Of a DNA stretch of 64,000 nucleotides, positions 59,094-64,000 are shown piece by piece. A program made the translations under genes and the position numbers. The DNA is from Prevotella sp. AGR2160. GTDB taxonomy: Bacteria; Bacteroidota; Bacteroidia; Bacteroidales; Bacteroidaceae. Numbering within the stretch: position 1 is the stretch's first letter; each line of letters begins with the position of its first letter. The stretch is from NCBI RefSeq assembly GCF_000424185.1, contig NZ_AUJK01000017.1:1-64000 (forward strand), read 5' to 3'. The notes below the pieces were generated by a model. It worked only from the letters and a program-made list of their open reading frames with translations, searched no databases and had not been told where the DNA came from.

Positions 59094-61859
59094 ATGCAGA
59101 AACTCTTTCTCATCGACGCTTACGCGCTCATTTTCCGCTCTTACTATGCACTAATACGTTCCCCACGCATCAATTCCAAAGGGTTGAACACATCAGCCAT
59201 CATGGGCTTCTGTAACACTCTTAACGAGGTATTGACGAAAGAACAACCCACACATATCGGCGTGGCCTTCGATTGCGGTAAAACCTTCCGCCATGAGGCC
59301 TTTCCCGCCTACAAAGCCCAGCGTGAAGCCACACCGGAAGACATACGCAAGAGTGTGCCTATCATCAAGGATATTTTGAATGCTTACCATATCCCTATCC
59401 TGCAAGCTGAAGGCTTCGAGGCCGATGATGTCATCGGCACCGTTGCCACCGAGGCAGGCAAGGCCGGCTATGAGACCTATATGCTCACACCCGATAAAGA
59501 CTATGGCCAACTTATCCGCCCGAATGTTTATATGTACCGTCCTCAGCAAGGCGGAAACTATGAGGTGATTGGTGAGAAAGAGATAGAAGCCAAATATGGC
59601 ATCAGTAAGCCCCAACAGGTCATCGACATCCTGGCGCTCATGGGTGACAGTGCTGACAACTTCCCGGGCTGTCCTGGTGTCGGCGAAAAGACTGCCGTGA
59701 AACTCATCAACCAGTTTGGTAGTGTCAAAGGACTCCTGGAACATACCGATCAGCTCAAAGGCAAACAGAAGGAGAAAGTAGAGGGAGCCATTGAGGATAT
59801 CAAGATGAGTTATTTCCTCGCGACGATCAAGACCGACATACCCCTACCCGACTTCCAGCTCGATGACTTAAAGATTGAGAAACCCGACGAGGAGAAACTC
59901 GACCAGATCTTCACCGAACTCGAGATGAACAGCTTCAAAAAGCGAATCCTTAACAAACAAGAGAAAAATAAAAAAGATGTTAACCTAGAACCGTCTCTCT
60001 TTGCCGAATTTACGACCAATGAGTCGAATGATTCAGAATTCGCGAATTTTGAGAGCCTTAAAACGGTAGCTCATCAATATTATCTTGTTGATAATGAGGA
60101 AGATCAGAAGGAAATCGCCTCAAAAATCGCGACTGTTTCAACTCTCAGTCTAGACACGGAGACAACGTCAACGCACGCCATCGACGCCGAATTGGTCGGC
60201 TTAAGCTTTAGCGTGAAGGAAAACGAGGCTTACTACGTTCCCATCTCTCCTAATCGCGAGGAAGCGCTCAAGACCTTGGAAATTTTTAAGCCGTTGTATG
60301 AGGACCCGAATATTCTCAAGGTCGGTCAGAACATTAAATACGATATCGAGGTATTGAAGAACTACGGCATTGAAGTCAAAGGACCATTATGGGACACGAT
60401 GATTGCCCACTACCTCATCCAGCCAGAGCTTCATCACAACATGGATTATTTGGCTGAGGTATATCTCCATTATCACACGATTCACATCGAGGAACTTATT
60501 GGTCCGAAAGGCAAAGGTCAGAAAAATATGCGAGACCTTGATCCTAAAGATATCTATGAATATGCCGCCGAGGATGCTGACGTGACACTCAAACTCAAAA
60601 ACGTATTAGAGCCAAAGTTGAAAGAGTTGAATGTCGAGTCCCTCTTCCACGATATCGAGATGCCACTCATCTATGTCCTCGCCGATATGGAGCATACGGG
60701 TGTCTGCCTCGACACGCAAGCACTCGCAGAAACCTCCCGGATCTTCACAGACCGGATGAAGGAATACGAGCGAAAGATCTATGAGGAAGCCGGAGAGCAA
60801 TTCAACATTTCCAGTCCGAAGCAGGTTGGTGAGATTCTCTTCGGGAAGATGCAGATCATGGAAAAGCCGAAGAAGACCCGTACAGGCCAGTATGTCACCT
60901 CCGAGGAAGTCCTGCAGAGTCTGAAGGCGAAGAATCCTATCGTGGAGAATATTCTCAACTACCGTGGCATGAAGAAGCTCCTCTCGACGTATGTCGATAA
61001 CCTCCCTACCCTTGTCAACAAGCGAACGGGACACATCCATACGTCCTTCAACCAGGCCCTCACCGCCACGGGACGCCTTTCCTCATCCGATCCAAACTTG
61101 CAGAACATTCCCGTCCGTACCGACGACGGCAAGGAGATCCGCAAATGCTTCATCCCCGAGCCTGGCTGTCTATTCTTCAGTGCTGACTACAGTCAGATCG
61201 AACTGCGTATCATGGCCCATCTCAGTGGCGATGAGAATATGATCGAGATGTTCCGCGAAGGCTTTGATATCCATGCTGCCACAGCTGCAAAAATCTGGCA
61301 TAAGAAGATGGAGGAGGTCACGCCCGCCGAACGTAAGAAAGCCAAACAGGCCAATTTCGGTATCATCTATGGCATCACCACCTATGGTCTTGCACAACGC
61401 ATGGAGATCCCCAACGGAGAGGCGCGCGAGCTCATCCAAGGCTATTTCGAGACCTTCCCGAAAGTCAAGGAATATATGGAACAGGCCAAGGAGATCGCCC
61501 GCAAGCAAGGATACGTCGAGACGCTCTTCCACCGCCGCCGTTATCTCCCCGATATCAACAGTAAGAATGGTACTGTCCGTGGCTTCGCTGAGCGTAACGC
61601 CATCAACGCCCCTATCCAGGGCAGTGAGGCCGACATTATCAAGGTGGCCATGGTCCGCATCTACCGTCGTTTCCAACAGGAGCATATCCGTTCGAAAATG
61701 ATTCTTCAGGTGCACGACGAACTTAACTTCTCCGTCTATCCTGATGAGCAGCGGCAAGTGGAGAAAATTGTCCTGGAAGAGATGGAACATGCCTACACGC
61801 TGAAAGTGCCCCTCATCGCCGATGCCGGCTGGGGAAAGAACTGGCTAGAGGCACATTAG
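59094..61859 (+). CDS. polA: DNA polymerase I
   Basis: A 921-residue repair polymerase with all three domains. The 5' nuclease spans residues 1-290 (KLFLIDAYALIFRSYYAL start; EADDVIGTVA near 103; GDSADNFPGCPGVGEKTA near 184). The 3'-5' exonuclease lies near 340-520 and keeps its acidic residues (LDTETTS, NIKYDIEVL, YAAEDADVTL), unlike many PolA enzymes that lost them. The polymerase has motif A DYSQIELRIMAHLSGDENM, motif B KKAKQANFGIIYGI and motif C QVHDELNF. A terminator follows. Confidence 0.96.
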   Translation: MQKLFLIDAYALIFRSYYALIRSPRINSKGLNTSAIMGFCNTLNEVLTKEQPTHIGVAFDCGKTFRHEAFPAYKAQREATPEDIRKSVPIIKDILNAYHIPILQAEGFEADDVIGTVATEAGKAGYETYMLTPDKDYGQLIRPNVYMYRPQQGGNYEVIGEKEIEAKYGISKPQQVIDILALMGDSADNFPGCPGVGEKTAVKLINQFGSVKGLLEHTDQLKGKQKEKVEGAIEDIKMSYFLATIKTDIPLPDFQLDDLKIEKPDEEKLDQIFTELEMNSFKKRILNKQEKNKKDVNLEPSLFAEFTTNESNDSEFANFESLKTVAHQYYLVDNEEDQKEIASKIATVSTLSLDTETTSTHAIDAELVGLSFSVKENEAYYVPISPNREEALKTLEIFKPLYEDPNILKVGQNIKYDIEVLKNYGIEVKGPLWDTMIAHYLIQPELHHNMDYLAEVYLHYHTIHIEELIGPKGKGQKNMRDLDPKDIYEYAAEDADVTLKLKNVLEPKLKELNVESLFHDIEMPLIYVLADMEHTGVCLDTQALAETSRIFTDRMKEYERKIYEEAGEQFNISSPKQVGEILFGKMQIMEKPKKTRTGQYVTSEEVLQSLKAKNPIVENILNYRGMKKLLSTYVDNLPTLVNKRTGHIHTSFNQALTATGRLSSSDPNLQNIPVRTDDGKEIRKCFIPEPGCLFFSADYSQIELRIMAHLSGDENMIEMFREGFDIHAATAAKIWHKKMEEVTPAERKKAKQANFGIIYGITTYGLAQRMEIPNGEARELIQGYFETFPKVKEYMEQAKEIARKQGYVETLFHRRRYLPDINSKNGTVRGFAERNAINAPIQGSEADIIKVAMVRIYRRFQQEHIRSKMILQVHDELNFSVYPDEQRQVEKIVLEEMEHAYTLKVPLIADAGWGKNWLEAH

Positions 61860-61883
61860 AATAACCAGGGGACACATAAAAAT

Positions 61884-61929
61884 AAATCCGGGAAACCATA
61901 ACTGCAAATGGATTCCCGGATTCTTTTTT
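61884..61929 (+). terminator. Terminator of polA
   Basis: AATCCGGGAA / TTCCCGGATT stem (10 bp) around an 18-base loop, followed by CTTTTTT. Confidence 0.8.
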
Positions 61930-61982
61930 ATAATACTTACCGTATATACGAAATTACAATCATCAAATATATACGGCGATAC

Positions 61983-62312
61983 TTACATCAAATCACACTT
62001 CTCATCCTTATTCATCTCGACCTTCTCGCCATCTTTCAGGACACGAGCCTTGTAGCCGAACTTCTCAAAGGCCTTGCAGAGCTTCTCTGGCGTCGTCTTG
62101 GCAGGATCATAGGTCACGGTGACCTTTTGGTCGGGCACACTCGTCTGGATCTCCTTGATACCCTTTTCGAAGCGGAGATTACCCTTGATTTTGTTCTCAC
62201 AATTCTCGCAGTGCATCTGCGGCGTTGTCGTGAAGACTACCGTCTTGTAGTCCTTAGCAAAGGTCATCACTGACACCATCAGCATGACCATCATCAGCAT
62301 GAATTTTTTCAT
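61983..62312 (-). CDS. Exported heavy-metal-associated (HMA) domain protein
   Basis: A 109-residue protein with a signal peptide (MKKFMLMMVMLMVSVMTFA) and one HMA domain. MHCENCENKIKG near 33-44 carries the CxxC metal site, and VTVTYDPAKTTPEKLCKAF near 62-80 forms the second beta-alpha half. It should bind Cu(I), Hg or a similar soft metal in the periplasm. The start codon is one base after the stop of the TonB-dependent receptor gene, so the two are coupled and probably act together in metal handling. Confidence 0.88.
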   Translation of the reverse strand: MKKFMLMMVMLMVSVMTFAKDYKTVVFTTTPQMHCENCENKIKGNLRFEKGIKEIQTSVPDQKVTVTYDPAKTTPEKLCKAFEKFGYKARVLKDGEKVEMNKDEKCDLM

Positions 62313-62313
62313 A

Positions 62314-64000
62314 TTACTTTAATCTATTACCTAAGTTTACACGTATTCCAATATATCCCATGGCACCATGGATTGGTCCATAGACCATGTTTGTATCAAA
62401 CTGCGATCCCCAAGGACTCATCGCGTCGATGACGGGGTTCTTCTGCTTGTAGTTCGTCAGATTCTCACCACCGGCATAGATGGAGAAATGGCGGAACCAG
62501 CGCGTTACCTGCACATTGAGTTGCGGATAAGCCTTGAAGGTCTCATTCCAACTCTTCGAACCGTCAGCGAGGGTATAGGGCTTCGGCATGCGACCACCGC
62601 CATTCAACTGACCGGTGACATCAAACTGCCAGAGACCAAGCGGTGTCTTATACGACAGGGTCAGCAAACCTTTATAGCGGCTCTGCAGCGGTTTCTCGAG
62701 CGTAACATTCCCATACGTTTCATGTACGAAGTTACGGCGATAGGCTGCCGTCATGGTCATTCCTTTGAAGAGCGGATAAGTGGCGTCAATCTGGAAGACA
62801 TGGGAATAGTTCTTCCCGTCGTTGCTGGCAATCGTCACGGCATGAGGATCAGAGTCGAAATCCACCGTTGTCTGGTTCTGGAAACGGGTATAGTAATACT
62901 CCGTATTCAGAAGCAGCGTCTCTCCGAAAAGAGGGATGTTCCAGTTGGCAATGAAGCCGAAGTTCCAGGCACTCTCCTGCTTCAGTGATCCGATATTCAG
63001 CGTACGGCTGCTGGCGAGCAAATAGTTGTATTCTGCCAACGGATGAGCTGTACGATAACCCTTACCGGCAGAGAGACGCAGTCCGAACCAATCGGTAGCC
63101 TGCCATTTCAAGTGGAAACGCGGCGTAACGAACGTCCCCCAAAGGTCGCTGTGATCGACACGCAGGCCAGCCATGGCGATGACTTTGTTATGAAGATTAT
63201 AGGTATACTGCGCATAACCGCCGAACACATTTTCCTTGTCGTTATCCTTAACGGTAGCGAGAGCATTCGGCGCAAAGTCTACGGGAGTGACACCGGCAAC
63301 AGCGCGTGTACCCAAGCCCTCACCGAGATAGTCATGTACATAACTCAGACCAAGGGAGATATTATGTTCGGGAGTAAAGTTATGCTCAAACATCAACGAG
63401 GAATACACATTCTTCTCATTCACCGTATAATGCTTATAACCATAACCGGCATCCATGAGCTGCATGTCTGCCGAAGTCATCCACGCGATATTTGTACCAT
63501 GCGACGGATCAAGGATGAAAGCATGCTTCATATATCCCTCATAGCGATCCGTACTGATCCCAATACGGTAGAGCGGCTCATTACTCATCTTCACCTTCAT
63601 ATCATCGGAGAGTTCCTTGAGGTTCTGACCACTGCGACGGTCCTCCTTAATTAGTCCGACACCGGCATGCATGATATAACGGCTGTCCTTATAAAGCCAG
63701 CGGTTCTGGAAGTTATACTGTCGAATATTCGGCTTATCCTGGAATCCGTCCATATTCATGTCGTGGGCACCGCCACTGTTCTCGAAATGGCCGAGGATAT
63801 TCGTCATGAGTTTCTTCGACAGATGGATATTGCCCTCACCGTTGGCCTCAAACTTCCCATCAGTATCGGTATAGAGGTTAACGGTACCGCCAGTCTCGTC
63901 CTCCGGCTTGAGATATTCCACGTTGATCTGTCCCGTGATACCCTCATAACCGTTCTTCACCGAGGCAGCGCCCTTACTCACCTGGATACTCTTCATCCAT
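62314..64000 (-). CDS. TonB-dependent receptor, C-terminal part (cut by the window edge)
   Basis: At least 562 residues of an outer-membrane TonB-dependent receptor; the signal peptide, TonB box and most of the plug lie beyond position 64000. The visible start SIQVSKGAASVKNGYEGITGQ is the end of the plug domain. A long series of beta strands follows and ends in GYIGIRVNLGNRLK. TonB/ExbB-driven import of a scarce substrate is the family role; the coupled HMA gene points to a metal or metal complex, which is inference. Confidence 0.9.
   Translation of the reverse strand, partial: WMKSIQVSKGAASVKNGYEGITGQINVEYLKPEDETGGTVNLYTDTDGKFEANGEGNIHLSKKLMTNILGHFENSGGAHDMNMDGFQDKPNIRQYNFQNRWLYKDSRYIMHAGVGLIKEDRRSGQNLKELSDDMKVKMSNEPLYRIGISTDRYEGYMKHAFILDPSHGTNIAWMTSADMQLMDAGYGYKHYTVNEKNVYSSLMFEHNFTPEHNISLGLSYVHDYLGEGLGTRAVAGVTPVDFAPNALATVKDNDKENVFGGYAQYTYNLHNKVIAMAGLRVDHSDLWGTFVTPRFHLKWQATDWFGLRLSAGKGYRTAHPLAEYNYLLASSRTLNIGSLKQESAWNFGFIANWNIPLFGETLLLNTEYYYTRFQNQTTVDFDSDPHAVTIASNDGKNYSHVFQIDATYPLFKGMTMTAAYRRNFVHETYGNVTLEKPLQSRYKGLLTLSYKTPLGLWQFDVTGQLNGGGRMPKPYTLADGSKSWNETFKAYPQLNVQVTRWFRHFSIYAGGENLTNYKQKNPVIDAMSPWGSQFDTNMVYGPIHGAMGYIGIRVNLGNRLK

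Overview
The window comes from a Bacteroidales chromosome, most likely a relatively GC-rich Prevotella-type (Prevotellaceae) species. Several things point there: promoters with a TAnnTTTG -7 box in place of TATAAT; A-rich translation starts without clear Shine-Dalgarno sequences; a three-gene fumarate reductase/succinate dehydrogenase (cytochrome b, flavoprotein, Fe-S); an S46 dipeptidyl-peptidase; a PCMD lipoprotein; a TonB-dependent receptor; and a dapB-lepB-lepB-like-wbqC gene order that I recall from Bacteroides.

Layout. 0-0.3 kb: 5' part of an IS transposase on the minus strand, with a fold-back leader. 0.5-7.3 kb: CDF metal exporter, divergent Dxs with an AraC regulator, tRNA-Arg(TCT) with degenerate copies of its 3' end, a fused SpmA/SpmB-like membrane protein and a flippase. 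7.3-9.7 kb: a repeat-rich, AT-rich stretch with a DUF4143 AAA ATPase. 9.8-17.9 kb: DEAD-box helicase, HigBA, LOG protein, TPR protein, and a PFL/ACT/S46-peptidase group. 18-26 kb: pfkB-fprA-symporter operon, an M16 peptidase and the dapB-lepB operon. 26-36 kb: DUF2851, thioesterase, dprA, two secreted-protein loci (one a pseudogene), OPT transporter, dus, ruvB, coaD and ybeY. 36-40 kb: PCMD lipoprotein, beta-barrel protein and MFS transporter. 40-51.3 kb is entirely minus strand: S41 protease, parE, GNAT, THUMP-like methyltransferase, pncB and the sdh/frd operon. 51.4-61.9 kb is mainly plus strand: mnmG, apt, uvrC, dtd, MazG-like, deoC and polA, with ispB reversed. The end holds an HMA-domain protein and the C-terminal part of a TonB-dependent receptor.

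Most genes are housekeeping. The striking material lies between and inside them. At least eight families of short dispersed repeats (called A-H here) pepper the window. Three families lie inside reading frames without breaking them: D in a tRNA-dihydrouridine synthase, F in an M16 peptidase, and C forming the C-terminus of an MFS transporter. This resembles the protein-coding palindromic elements of Rickettsia. Family H, an octamer array (GTAAAAAA)n, supplies the stop codons of five genes between 27.6 and 36.3 kb.

The second main result is a cluster of three parS-like sites (one a perfect 16-mer) around apt, beside the 51.3 kb strand switch. It suggests that the chromosome partition locus, and perhaps the replication origin, is nearby. 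No CRISPR array, prophage or complete defence island is visible. Motif positions were read by eye; family names rest on recognised motifs and not on database searches.
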